From NCBI GenBank assembly GCA_030425205.1, contig JAUIAP010000004.1:186001-250000 (forward strand): 64,000 bases of DNA, in the 5' to 3' direction. Positions 16,548-25,412 of the stretch are shown here, in pieces. Origin of the DNA: Anaerolineae bacterium. Lineage in GTDB: Bacteria > Chloroflexota > Anaerolineae > Promineifilales > Promineifilaceae. Numbering within the stretch: position 1 is the first letter of the stretch; every line of letters begins with the position of its first letter. The notes beneath the pieces are model-generated. The model had not been told where the DNA came from. It worked only from the letters and a program-made list of their open reading frames with translations, and ran no database searches. The position numbers were made by a program, and so were the translations under genes.

Positions 16548-16558
16548 AAGTTTTTCCC

Positions 16559-19500
16559 ATGAATAGATTTTTCCTCCTACTCCTCCTCGTCGCAATCGGG
16601 TGCAGCAATGCCGCGTCACCGACACCCTCGCCCACATTAACTAGTGAACCCCCAACATTGAGCGCGACGATCGTTTTTCCAACGCCTGCGCCCACGCTCA
16701 CCGCTGCGCCTGCAAACGGGACGACACCCGATATTATCGTCGGCTCGATGGAGTACACAGAGCAGCGTCTTTTAGGGGCATTGATGGTGCAATTGCTGCG
16801 GGCAAATGGGCTTGAGGTGCAGGATCGGACGGGCTTGGGGGGATCGCAGGCCGTGCGGGAAGCGTTGCAGGAGGGGGTGATTTCGCTCTATCCTGAGTTG
16901 ACGGGAACGGCATTGTCGCAATATCAAAAGATTCCAGCGGAAAATTTGCCGAAATCGGCCGAAAGAACCTATCAACTCGCCAAATCGCTCGATACACAAA
17001 ACGGCCTCGTCTGGTTACAGCCAAGTGCGTTCAGCAGCAGCCATGCGTTGCTGGTGCGTGAGGCGTTGCTGCAACAAGGGGTGACAACGATTGACGCGCT
17101 GGCACGCCTGATTGACAGTTCGGAGACAGAGATCACATTATGCGCGGAGGCAGAATTTTTTGGCCGTGGACAAGATGGTTTAACAGGGCTATTGGCCGCC
17201 TACGAGTTGAATTTTAGCGATGACGATATCGTATTGTTGTCACAAGATGAGGCATATAGTCGATTGCGCACGGGCGAGTGTGATGTCAGCGCGGGCTTGA
17301 ACACGGATGGTCGCATCACGGCATGGAACTTGGCCGTGCTGGCGGATACAGAGCAATTTTTTCCCTTTTATCAAGCTGCGCCGGTTATTTCGGCCGATCT
17401 GATCGCCACCTACCCCGAAATCGAACCGATTCTCAAACCACTCTTCGCCTCCCTTGATGAAACGACGATGCGCAACCTCAATGCGCGGGTAGACATCGGC
17501 GGCGATGGCGAGTTTGGCAGCGGTGACGAAAAGTCGATTAGCGACGTGGCGACGGGTTATTTAGAGTTGGTTGGGCTGTTGGGCCTGCCACCGCTCGTGC
17601 GGATTGGGGCGTTAGATTCGGCCGAAGGGCAACTGCTCGCTAACTTGACGGCGCAAACTTTGGAGCACAACGACTTCCGCACGACGACTCAACTCTATTC
17701 CAGCAGCCAGCTCGTGCGACAGGCGTTAACAAGCGGCACAATTGATCTCGCGTGGGAAAATACGGCCCGTTCGCTGACCGCATTCCACAGTGTGCCACTC
17801 GATACGATTCCGAACGACGACGGCGCAACCTTCGAGTTGATCGCCTCGCTTGACGCGCAGTTTAACGACTTATCGTGGCTCACGCCCACCGATTACAGCA
17901 ATAAGCTGGTCGCCGTCTTGCAGCCAACTGCCGCTGCCGCCATCGGTCGCACAGACAATATGGCGACCTTCCTTGCCAACAGCGAAGGTATTCCGTTCAC
18001 GCTGTGTGTCGATGTGGAAACGTATGGATTGGTGTTGCCGCTGGGTGAAGCAGCGTATGGGATTAAGTTCACGGAAGATCAGGTGCAGGTGTTGAATGAG
18101 GACGTTTTGCTCGAAGGTGTGCGCGATGGAACCTGCACAATGGCGATTACGCGCAATGCGGATAGCCGAATCGCAGCCTATGATCTGGCCCGACTGCCCG
18201 ATCCGACCAACATCTTGCCCGCCAGCAACGCTGCCCCCGTCGTCACACAAGCCGTTTTGGCACAACATCCGCAAATCGCCGATCTGCTCGCCGCCGTCAT
18301 CCCATACATCGATCTTGACACGATAACGTTTGCCCAAGCCAATGTTGAATTTGGTGCAGACAGTGTGCGCGATTCGGGGGACGAGGAGCCGTTGGCTGAT
18401 GTCGTTGCGGTCATGCTGACAGAAACGCCGCTGTTTAATGATCTACCGCTGATTCGCATTGCGGTTGAACCGTTTACAGAGCCGTTGCTGATGGCGCAGT
18501 TGACACAAGAGTTGCTAGTCGATCAGGGATTTGGTGTGGAAATTTCGGCCGATATCGGCGACACACAAGACCTTTACGAAAAAATAGAACGCAACCTTGC
18601 CGACCTTGCATGGGCGTACACGGGCGCAGCCCTCACTGAACGCCATGCGGTGCAACCCGTCCCGCCCGATCCGAAAACGGCGTTCCAAACGCTGCAAACG
18701 CTCGACGCAGATAGCGGGCTGCAATGGCTCGATCCGACGCAGTTCAACGACACCTACACGCTTATTTATGACCCGGCCAAGATCGGCATTAACTTACAGT
18801 CTTTCCGCGATTTGGCGAACTACATGAATGTCAACGGATCGCCGCTTTCATTGTGCGCGGAAAATGATTTCTTAGTTGGGCTAGAAGCGATTGAGGCGGC
18901 TTATGGATTTACATTTGACCGCGATCTCGTGAGTGAGATCAGTTTTGAAGAGTTGCAAACGTGGATGCGAGCCGATGAATGTGATTTGTCGCAAGCGTAT
19001 CGCACCGATGGGCGCGTCGCGGCCCGGGGCTATGTCGCGCTGGCCGATCCGCTTGGGACGTTGCCGACATTTACGATGGCGGCATTAACATCGCCCGCAT
19101 TGATGACCGACTATCCGCAAATTGAGGGCGCGATTAATCGCTTAACGCCGCTTTTAAGCGACAGTGTGATGGCCGATTTGAACGCGCAGGTTGCAGTTGG
19201 GGCAGATGGAGAGCTGTTTAGCGGGGATGAGACAGCAGTCGATAGGGTCGCTCGCGCCTTTCTTTGTCAGCAAGGTCTCATTCGTCGCAACTGTGACCAA
19301 ACGGATATTGCCACAAGTGAACCCGATGATCTGATGGCAACGACGCTGCCTGAAAGTCCCTTATTGGCCGATGGCTGCACGATGGTCGAGATGAATGGGG
19401 GATTTGAGGAGCAGGCAATTTGGAGTAGGCCGATCACACGATCTTCGGGGCAATACAGCACTGTGCAAACGCGCACGGGTAAGTGGGCTATGCAGCTGGG

Positions 19501-19861
19501 GGCAACGACCGATCAAGAGGGAATTTTGGAAAGTTATTCGATTGCCCAACAGATTGTGCAGTTCCCAAGTGAGGCAATTTCGGCCGAAATCACCTTCCAT
19601 TACTATCCAATCTCCCGCGATGTCTTTGGGGGCGACTATGCTGGTCTCTATCTGTTTGATGCGGGATTAACGGAAACCAAAGAGATATTTGACCTGCCGC
19701 TCGACACAGCCCAGAGGTGGACACGCGCCAATTTTGATTTGAGCGCGTACTTAGGTGATTCAGTTATGCTGCATTTTTTGGTGGTGAATGACGGTGATGG
19801 GATTCCATCAACCGCATTTATCGATGATGTGCGTTTGCAGATATGCTACGGGACTGAATGA
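16559..19861 (+). CDS. Lipoprotein with three tandem OpuAC-type binding domains and a C-terminal jelly-roll-like domain
   Basis: I start the 1100-residue protein at ATG 16559, giving MNRFFLLLLLVAIGCSN, a lipoprotein signal; an in-frame ATG at 16529 would bury it. Three repeats start near residues 61, 343 and 629. Repeat 1 has VGSMEYTEQRLLGALMVQLL, GLGGSQAVREAL and SLYPELTGTALS, which match the OpuAC family (osmoprotectant ABC transporter binding proteins, usually one domain of about 280 residues). Repeats 2 and 3 keep the same order with altered ligand-contact blocks (AWENTARSL, AWAYTGAAL). Residues about 940-1100 form a MAM/carbohydrate-binding-like sandwich (NGGFEEQAIW... FIDDVRLQ). No ABC permease or ATPase lies nearby, so it may be a sensor rather than a transporter subunit. 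Confidence 0.85.
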   Translation: MNRFFLLLLLVAIGCSNAASPTPSPTLTSEPPTLSATIVFPTPAPTLTAAPANGTTPDIIVGSMEYTEQRLLGALMVQLLRANGLEVQDRTGLGGSQAVREALQEGVISLYPELTGTALSQYQKIPAENLPKSAERTYQLAKSLDTQNGLVWLQPSAFSSSHALLVREALLQQGVTTIDALARLIDSSETEITLCAEAEFFGRGQDGLTGLLAAYELNFSDDDIVLLSQDEAYSRLRTGECDVSAGLNTDGRITAWNLAVLADTEQFFPFYQAAPVISADLIATYPEIEPILKPLFASLDETTMRNLNARVDIGGDGEFGSGDEKSISDVATGYLELVGLLGLPPLVRIGALDSAEGQLLANLTAQTLEHNDFRTTTQLYSSSQLVRQALTSGTIDLAWENTARSLTAFHSVPLDTIPNDDGATFELIASLDAQFNDLSWLTPTDYSNKLVAVLQPTAAAAIGRTDNMATFLANSEGIPFTLCVDVETYGLVLPLGEAAYGIKFTEDQVQVLNEDVLLEGVRDGTCTMAITRNADSRIAAYDLARLPDPTNILPASNAAPVVTQAVLAQHPQIADLLAAVIPYIDLDTITFAQANVEFGADSVRDSGDEEPLADVVAVMLTETPLFNDLPLIRIAVEPFTEPLLMAQLTQELLVDQGFGVEISADIGDTQDLYEKIERNLADLAWAYTGAALTERHAVQPVPPDPKTAFQTLQTLDADSGLQWLDPTQFNDTYTLIYDPAKIGINLQSFRDLANYMNVNGSPLSLCAENDFLVGLEAIEAAYGFTFDRDLVSEISFEELQTWMRADECDLSQAYRTDGRVAARGYVALADPLGTLPTFTMAALTSPALMTDYPQIEGAINRLTPLLSDSVMADLNAQVAVGADGELFSGDETAVDRVARAFLCQQGLIRRNCDQTDIATSEPDDLMATTLPESPLLADGCTMVEMNGGFEEQAIWSRPITRSSGQYSTVQTRTGKWAMQLGATTDQEGILESYSIAQQIVQFPSEAISAEITFHYYPISRDVFGGDYAGLYLFDAGLTETKEIFDLPLDTAQRWTRANFDLSAYLGDSVMLHFLVVNDGDGIPSTAFIDDVRLQICYGTE

Positions 19862-20369
19862 TACTCGGCAACAGTCGCTATTTTGTTGCTATTCCCCAAC
19901 GGACTATTGGGTAAAATTGCTGGACAGCGATGGTATGTATCAATAAATAAAATAATATGACCTGAAAAGTGTCATCGCTGCCCAGCATGGTGGTTTTTGT
20001 CCCACCGATGATTCATACTGGTATACGCGCCGCTCGTGACTCTGCATTTATCAGATATCAAAACTGCAAAACATAAGTGCTGGAACCAAAGAATGTGGGT
20101 GCTGAATAGGGGCAGTATTGAGTATTAAATTTCCTGATATACCGTCCAAGCGCGTGTCGGGATTTGGAAATCTCAACATGCTTGGTGCGTCATTCCCGCC
20201 TTCGCGCCAATCCAGAGAAAAGAATGGATACCTGCCTTCGCAGGTATGACAGGACGCACCTTAAGTTGTCTTGTGCCCGTTTGTTGGGAAGATAAAGAAA
20301 GAATGGATACCTGCCTTCGCAGGTATGACGGGACGTATCTTCAGCAGTGTTATGTGCTTTTGTTGGGAA
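19862..20369. other. 508-bp intergenic region with dispersed repeats
   Basis: No gene is seen. The first 290 bp show nothing recognisable. A degenerate half hairpin, GTCGGGATTTGG...AAATCTCAAC (20155-20177), resembles the 26-nt hairpins of the 125-bp element. From 20188 on, copies of a repeat containing ATACCTGC-CTTC-GCAGGTAT fill the rest up to the stop codon of the minus-strand TPR gene. Confidence 0.7.
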
Positions 20370-20379
20370 TCAGTTGTCG
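20188..20379. repeat. Hairpin repeat with 79-bp tandem duplication
   Basis: A repeat beginning GTCATTCCCGCC (20188) leads into GAATGGATACCTGC CTTC GCAGGTATGAC at 20222. The same unit starts again at 20301, giving a period of 79 bp; both units also share TTGTTGGGAA further on. The second unit runs into the last codons of the TPR gene. A related copy is at 44388-44455. This hairpin type is spread widely among bacterial genomes as intergenic repeat DNA. Confidence 0.75.
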
Positions 20380-21659
20380 GTCTGTTGGAGAAAGGCGCGT
20401 GCGAGCGGCGCGTGTTTGAAGGAAAAGGCGGGATTGATGTCGAGTGCCGTTTGCAAATAAGCACGTCCCGTCTCTTCATCGCCATTGGCTAACGCGATGA
20501 TGCCCGCATGATAGAAGAGCGTTGCGTCTTGTGTGCCGAGCCGCAGCGCTTGCTGGCTAATTTCGGCCGATTCTTCGATTTCCCCCGCATGGTACAACGC
20601 CCACGCATACGCATCTGCCCCATAGATGCTCGGTCGCGCCTGATAGGCCGCTTCTGCCAGCGCGACCGCCTCCGCAGGATCACTGTATTCGGCCGCAAAA
20701 GCCGCCAGTTCCATCTCCACGTTCATCCCCGCCCCCGCATTTAACTGCTGAATCACTTCGACTAACTCATACTGTTGCTGCGCAAGTGCATCATTGCCGG
20801 CCGCTGTATGCAAATCCCCCAACGTCCACGCAAATTCAACGATCGGCACACGTTCAACCAGTGCGCTGTAAGTGGCAATCGCGCTATCGAGATCGCCACG
20901 TGCCGCCGCCACTTTGGCCTTGCCAGCTAGCGCATAGACATAGGTCGGCACAAGCGTGAGCACGTCATCGTAATGAATTTCGGCCGAATCCCAATCCCCG
21001 CGATTAAAATAGAGATTGCCAACCTGTGTGCGTAACCATGCGTTGGCTTCTGTCCCGCGCACGCTGACCTGCACGGCCGCCTCCATCGCTTCAATCGCCC
21101 CGTCAACATTGCCCTGCAACTCGCGTAAGTAGGAGATGCGCGAATAGGAGTTGAGGTCGGGTCGCAACTGCGCCATCTCGTCCACCGTTTCAATCGCTAG
21201 CTCATACTCCCCCAGTTCAACATACGAATCGACCAACACGCCTAGGACGGCCGCCCGAAATGGGTTGATTGCGCGCGCCTGTTCGGCCCATTCGATTGCG
21301 GTGCGAAACTCATGGCGGGCGGCGGCGAGTTGCCCCATCCCCATCAGCGCATCGACATTTTCAGAGTCAAGTGCCAGCGTTCTTTCAAAGCTGCGTTCTG
21401 CTAAATTGTAGAATTCGGGGTCGCCGCTGACGCGGACTTGTTCGAGATAGGCATGACCGAGCGTGGCTTGGGATTCGGCCGATTCTGGATTATCGAATGC
21501 CTTCGCCTCAAGCAGCGCAATGGCGTCTGGTGAGGCCGAATCTAACGCGCTCGGCGCATTATCAGCAGGGCTGCCCTGATCTGAAAAGAGGCGCATTCCT
21601 GCCACCCCCACAAAAATAGCCACTGCCACCAAGAGCAACCAACGCACACGTCTATCCAT
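20370..21659 (-). CDS. Membrane-anchored TPR-repeat protein
   Basis: The 429-residue protein has an N-terminal membrane helix (WLLLVAVAIFVGVAGM, about 6-22) followed almost entirely by helical repeats. TPR-type units with the A/G-x-x-x-Y/L...A pattern are visible, for example ATLGHAYLEQ, NVDALMGMGQLAAARHEFRTAI, AVLGVLVDSYVELGEYELAI, WLRTQVGNLYFNRGDWDSAEI, and ALAGKAKVAAARGDLDSAIATY. Such proteins are scaffolds for protein assembly at the membrane. It follows the nucleotidyltransferase gene by 11 bp and is probably co-transcribed. Its 3' end abuts the tandem hairpin repeat. Confidence 0.85.
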   Translation of the reverse strand: MDRRVRWLLLVAVAIFVGVAGMRLFSDQGSPADNAPSALDSASPDAIALLEAKAFDNPESAESQATLGHAYLEQVRVSGDPEFYNLAERSFERTLALDSENVDALMGMGQLAAARHEFRTAIEWAEQARAINPFRAAVLGVLVDSYVELGEYELAIETVDEMAQLRPDLNSYSRISYLRELQGNVDGAIEAMEAAVQVSVRGTEANAWLRTQVGNLYFNRGDWDSAEIHYDDVLTLVPTYVYALAGKAKVAAARGDLDSAIATYSALVERVPIVEFAWTLGDLHTAAGNDALAQQQYELVEVIQQLNAGAGMNVEMELAAFAAEYSDPAEAVALAEAAYQARPSIYGADAYAWALYHAGEIEESAEISQQALRLGTQDATLFYHAGIIALANGDEETGRAYLQTALDINPAFSFKHAPLARAFLQQTDN

Positions 21660-21670
21660 CTAGCACATCC

Positions 21671-22480
21671 TTACGGCCAGTTAACAGCATAATTAGACCC
21701 GAACTCACGCTGTAACATCGCCTTTGTCGCCGCTTCAAACGCCGTCGGCCACTCAATATCTAATTCTGCGGCAAGCTTGCGGGCCAGTGGGAAAAATATG
21801 CGCGCAATGGCGAGTTGGGCAGAAATAATGTCATCTGGGTCAAGCGACGGATTTGGCAGAGAGGCCAAAATCGCCATATTTTCGGGCGTCATCCCCTTGC
21901 TAAAACTGAGCATACCTCTTCTGAAATATCGCTCAGACTGTCCCTCTTGCATGACAGTGACAAGTTGATCTTTAAGCAGGGAGGTGCCAACAGAAGAGAT
22001 GTAATACTCTTTTCGGCCGATTCCCACATGCAACAAGCCAAATACGCGAATAAATTCTGTAATTGCATATTTAACTCGTCCACGACTGGGCAGAATGCGC
22101 GGGGCAGACGGAGACAAACTGGCATAGAGCTGTTGATTGTCGATTAGCGGCTGCACACTATCTTGCGTGCGCGCCTGAAAATGTTCTGGCGTGGTCACAA
22201 AGAGGTCAATCCGCAGCCATGTATCCGTTGTTGAGTTGACCAAGAGGGCTTGACTGCCACTTTGTTGCCAATAGACAAAAGTGGCCATTTCCGACAATGC
22301 CTCACGCCAGCGTTGCACAAATGCGGTAAAGTGGTCAGGCTCTAAGACGGCAACAAAATCGAGGTCACTATAACGATCCGCATCGCCACGGCCGTAGCTC
22401 CCTGCGAGGAAAAGGCCTTGAAGATTTGGATCATTGGACAGCGCAATTTTTACTTTTTCGATAAGTTCAGATTGATTCAT
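21671..22480 (-). CDS. Nucleotidyltransferase-domain protein
   Basis: The 269-residue protein has GLFLAGSYGRGDADRYSDLDFVAVL (about 23-46), the GSxxR...D-x-D motif of the polymerase-beta-like nucleotidyltransferase fold. A further acidic site, LRIDLFVT, near residue 92 supplies the third carboxylate. The C-terminal half is helical, as in aminoglycoside adenylyltransferases (AadA/AadK-like), but nothing identifies an antibiotic substrate. It may modify a small molecule or protein. It is the first gene of a two-gene unit with the TPR protein, and the MITE-like element at 22541 sits just upstream of its start. Confidence 0.8.
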   Translation of the reverse strand: MNQSELIEKVKIALSNDPNLQGLFLAGSYGRGDADRYSDLDFVAVLEPDHFTAFVQRWREALSEMATFVYWQQSGSQALLVNSTTDTWLRIDLFVTTPEHFQARTQDSVQPLIDNQQLYASLSPSAPRILPSRGRVKYAITEFIRVFGLLHVGIGRKEYYISSVGTSLLKDQLVTVMQEGQSERYFRRGMLSFSKGMTPENMAILASLPNPSLDPDDIISAQLAIARIFFPLARKLAAELDIEWPTAFEAATKAMLQREFGSNYAVNWP

Positions 22481-22540
22481 GGCACGGGCTTCTAGGTAAA
22501 CTTCAAAGTTTGACCAGCGGGTGAGATGAACTAATTTTTA

Positions 22541-22665
22541 GGCTCTCTGAGCTTTCGTGGGGTAAGGGTTCGGGAAATCCAATTCCCGAACCACAGAGTG
22601 GGCGTGTATCGGGAATTGGATTTCCCGATACCATTGCGCGCAACAACACCATTCCTCAAAGAGCC
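22541..22665. mobile_element. 125-bp MITE-like hairpin element, copy 1, with 11-bp target duplication
   Basis: The ends GGCTCTCTGAG (22541-22551) and CTCAAAGAGCC (22655-22665) are inverted repeats with one mismatch. ACTAATTTTTA occurs on both sides (22530-22540 and 22666-22676), a perfect 11-bp target duplication. Inside are two 26-nt hairpins, each 10 bp stem, 6 nt loop, 10 bp stem: 22567-22592 (GGTTCGGGAA stem) and 22606-22631 (GTATCGGGAA stem). A second 125-bp copy is at 30760-30884. No coding capacity, so it depends on a transposase elsewhere. Confidence 0.88.
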
Positions 22666-22712
22666 ACTAATTTTTACAATCATCGCCGACAGGTCAAGGT
22701 TGGAGTATAGCC

Positions 22713-24152
22713 CTAAAAAATACCTGTTTCAAAAAACGCACGCAGCGTAATACCAACACCCGCCAGTGTGACAAAAACGGCACTAACAACGGGTAAGGCT
22801 CGAATCAAGCCCTGATGATTTTGGGTTGCACGCTCGAAGTAGCGACCCGCATAGACAAACGTAATGCCCAGCAAAGTTAAAACGGTTGCAAGACCAAAGC
22901 TGAAGATCAAGATCAACAACAGGCCAAAACCGACGCGTTGCAGCGCGATGGCACTCAGCAGCACGACAAGCGCAGAGGGACATGGAATGATGCCGCCCGA
23001 CACGCCGAGAGCCGTCAGATTGCGCCAACTTAGTGCGCCTTCTGGTGGAACGTGGCTGTGTTCGATCCCGAAATGGGAATGCACGCCTTCCGCGTCTTTG
23101 CCTTCACCGCTCTTTTTCTCGCTCAAACGATGGGCGTGTCCCAACATCAACGATACGCCGATGGCGACAACCACCAAGCCGGATAAGACGGAGAGCCATG
23201 GGTAGAGGGCTTCAGGCAGGATGTAGCGTGAGGCAAATAGCACCAGTAATCCCAGCATGAAGACGCCAGCCGTATGTGTGATGGTCGTGATAAGGCCGAG
23301 ATAGAGGGCATGTTTTGCCGTGCCGCGCGAACCAACGAGGTATGCGCCGACAATCGTTTTGCCATGACCGGGTGAAAGGGCGTGGGCTGCGCCGAGCACA
23401 AAGGCCGCCAAAAGTGCGATGGCGACAACGCGCGGGGTGAGCACTTCGATATTGATTAGTTCGGTGAAGCGCGCATCTGTGCCGCGTTCGGCCGAAACGG
23501 CCCCATTGGTCGAGCTGTTATCGACAGTCCCCGCCGCAACGCCAACGCCGACCGTCACCTCTGATATACGCAATGGCTGGCTGAGGAGTTCATCAGGGTA
23601 AACGGTCAACGCTTGGCTAACATCTTCGGTTGGCAAACCTGCCGTGTCGATCTCTACGCCGTCAGCATCGACAACGATCTCTTGCCAGCCGACGCGATCT
23701 GAAAAGTTGTTGTCAGCATAGTAGAGTTGCCCATTCCCAGCAGGGCGTTCCGCAACCAACATCATTTCAAGACGTTCTGTCAGCAACCCACCCTGCCCTT
23801 CGGGAAAGGTCAATGTGCGCTCTTCGAGCGAAAGGTTGACAGGGGTTCCATCAAACGTCAGGTTCAAATTATTGAGCAGATCGGGGGTAAGCTGATTGAG
23901 ATACGCTTCTGTTTCAGCCGCAGAAATTACATCATCCCCGTCGGTGTCGATGTTTGTGCGATTCTGAAATGCTGGAATTTCCGCTCGATCGACGACAAAA
24001 AAGACGTTCACCGTCTCATCCGCAATCGTGACGCGGCTATAGCGATTAATTGAAAAGTTCCCGAGAGGATGGGCGAGAACTGTTTGTACAAAAAGCAAAC
24101 TGAGCAGCAATGTTGCAATGATTCCCGTTCGCTTGAAAAATGTTTTAGTCAT
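22713..24152 (-). CDS. NicO-family nickel/cobalt exporter with EF-hand-bearing N-terminal domain
   Basis: I start at 24152 (MTKTFFKRTG), where AAGGAA stands 7 bases upstream; an upstream GTG-type extension would precede the signal peptide. The 479-residue protein has a signal peptide ending near VLA-HPLGN. An extracytoplasmic domain of about 200 residues carries an EF-hand-like loop, DTDGDDVISAAE. About six membrane segments follow with the NicO motif HALSPGHGKTIVGAYLVG. A His-rich cytoplasmic loop (HAHRLSEKK... HSHFGIEHSH) fits Ni/Co binding. The family exports or imports divalent metals; the N-terminal half is common in actinobacterial and Chloroflexota members. It is a single-gene unit. 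Confidence 0.85.
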   Translation of the reverse strand: MTKTFFKRTGIIATLLLSLLFVQTVLAHPLGNFSINRYSRVTIADETVNVFFVVDRAEIPAFQNRTNIDTDGDDVISAAETEAYLNQLTPDLLNNLNLTFDGTPVNLSLEERTLTFPEGQGGLLTERLEMMLVAERPAGNGQLYYADNNFSDRVGWQEIVVDADGVEIDTAGLPTEDVSQALTVYPDELLSQPLRISEVTVGVGVAAGTVDNSSTNGAVSAERGTDARFTELINIEVLTPRVVAIALLAAFVLGAAHALSPGHGKTIVGAYLVGSRGTAKHALYLGLITTITHTAGVFMLGLLVLFASRYILPEALYPWLSVLSGLVVVAIGVSLMLGHAHRLSEKKSGEGKDAEGVHSHFGIEHSHVPPEGALSWRNLTALGVSGGIIPCPSALVVLLSAIALQRVGFGLLLILIFSFGLATVLTLLGITFVYAGRYFERATQNHQGLIRALPVVSAVFVTLAGVGITLRAFFETGIF

Positions 24153-24396
24153 TGTAGTTCCTTGAAAAACAATTTTGTCTTCCAACTAGGATTACGGACA
24201 GATCGGCTGGTTGAATGGCTAATCTAATGAAGGATGAATGGTAATTGGGGGATCTATATCCATACCTATATCTTTTAGGGGAGAGATTCGGTTGATAATT
24301 AGAAGATAAAATCGGCTTGTGTGGATTATGTGATGTCTGGTGTATCGGTACGCATCGTGCACCACAGATCTTATAGAGCCAAGAAATCTTGAGTGG

Positions 24397-24421
24397 GAGT
24401 GCAACCAGTTTGGTTGCGCTC
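24397..24421. repeat. Hairpin repeat of the GAGCGCGACCA family
   Basis: GAGTGCAACCA, GTT, TGGTTGCGCTC forms an 11-bp stem with one G-T pair. Relatives are at 35091-35145 (two arms facing each other) and 39332-39356. It sits in the 290-bp gap before the LLM oxidoreductase. The remainder of the gap (24153-24396) shows only a weak inverted repeat GGTGTATCGGTACGCATCGT... near 24341. Confidence 0.6.
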
Positions 24422-24442
24422 TTGTCAGTTGAGGAGACACAG

Positions 24443-25348
24443 ATGGAAATTGCATTGATGATTGAAGGACAGAATGGTTTGACGTGGGAGCGGTGGCAGA
24501 GAATCGGCCGATTTGCCGATGAACGCGGCTTTGCAGGACTCTATCGCTCCGACCACTACACAAACGCTTCCCCGCCCGATGATGATTCGCTTGAGTTGTG
24601 GACATCGCTCACGTGGTTGGCGAGTCACACAGAGCGCATCGAATTTGGCCCGCTCGTCTCACCCGTTAGTTTTCGCGAACCGACGATGACGGCGCGGATT
24701 GCGTCGGCTGTTGATGATCTGAGCGGCGGGCGTTTGACACTCGGCTTGGGCGCGGGCTGGCAAGAACGTGAACACACCAATTTTGGACATGCCTTGCTCG
24801 AAATCCCTGAACGCTTTGATCGTTTTGAGGAAGGGCTTGCGGTCATCAGCAAGCTGCTCTACAGCGATGAGCCGAGCGACTTTGACGGTGAATACTACGA
24901 ACTCAATGACGCGATTTTGCTGCCGCGTCCACAGCGGCGCGTGCCAATTCTGATCGGCGGCAATGGCCCCAAACGCACGTTGCCGTTGACTGCTCAATAC
25001 GCCGATGAGTGGAACGCTGTCTTTGCGCCGCTGGATCTGTTTGCAGAGCGCAATCAACGGCTCGACCAACTGCTGGCGGAAAATGGGCGTGCGCCGAGCG
25101 ATGTCAAGCGGTCGCTGATGACGGGCTGTTTTTTCGGCCGAACCCAGTCTGACCTAGCAGCCAAACTACCCAATGGACGCACGGCAAGCGATCTGCGCGA
25201 ACGAGGGCTTGTCGCGGGTGTTGGCGACGAAATTTTGTCACAGTTAACGGCAATGGAAGAGGTAGGGATTCAGCGCGTCATGCTGCAATGGCTCGATTTG
25301 GATGACATGGACGGATTAAATGCGCTGGCAGATGTCGTTTTGGGATAA
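24443..25348 (+). CDS. LLM-class flavin-dependent oxidoreductase
   Basis: I start the protein (301 residues) at ATG 24443, with GAGGAGA a few bases upstream. Family blocks are GLTWERWQRIGRFADERGFAGLYRSDHY, GRLTLGLGAGWQEREHTNFG and PQRRVPILIGGNG. These mark the luciferase-like (beta/alpha)8 fold. Many members with this pattern use F420 or reduced FMN. The cofactor cannot be decided here. It acts in the cytoplasm on an unknown substrate. The DUF4349 lipoprotein gene follows on the same strand after 64 bp with its own ribosome site. Confidence 0.88.
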   Translation: MEIALMIEGQNGLTWERWQRIGRFADERGFAGLYRSDHYTNASPPDDDSLELWTSLTWLASHTERIEFGPLVSPVSFREPTMTARIASAVDDLSGGRLTLGLGAGWQEREHTNFGHALLEIPERFDRFEEGLAVISKLLYSDEPSDFDGEYYELNDAILLPRPQRRVPILIGGNGPKRTLPLTAQYADEWNAVFAPLDLFAERNQRLDQLLAENGRAPSDVKRSLMTGCFFGRTQSDLAAKLPNGRTASDLRERGLVAGVGDEILSQLTAMEEVGIQRVMLQWLDLDDMDGLNALADVVLG

Positions 25349-25412
25349 TTGTCGGGAACAAATTCCACTCCTAGACCGTTTATATAACAAATATAAACGA
25401 GGAGACTCAATC

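Noticed and set aside
16529..16558. Earlier start for the triple-domain lipoprotein
   Set aside because: It would place ten residues before the lipoprotein signal and overlap the upstream gene; ATG 16559 gives a normal signal peptide.
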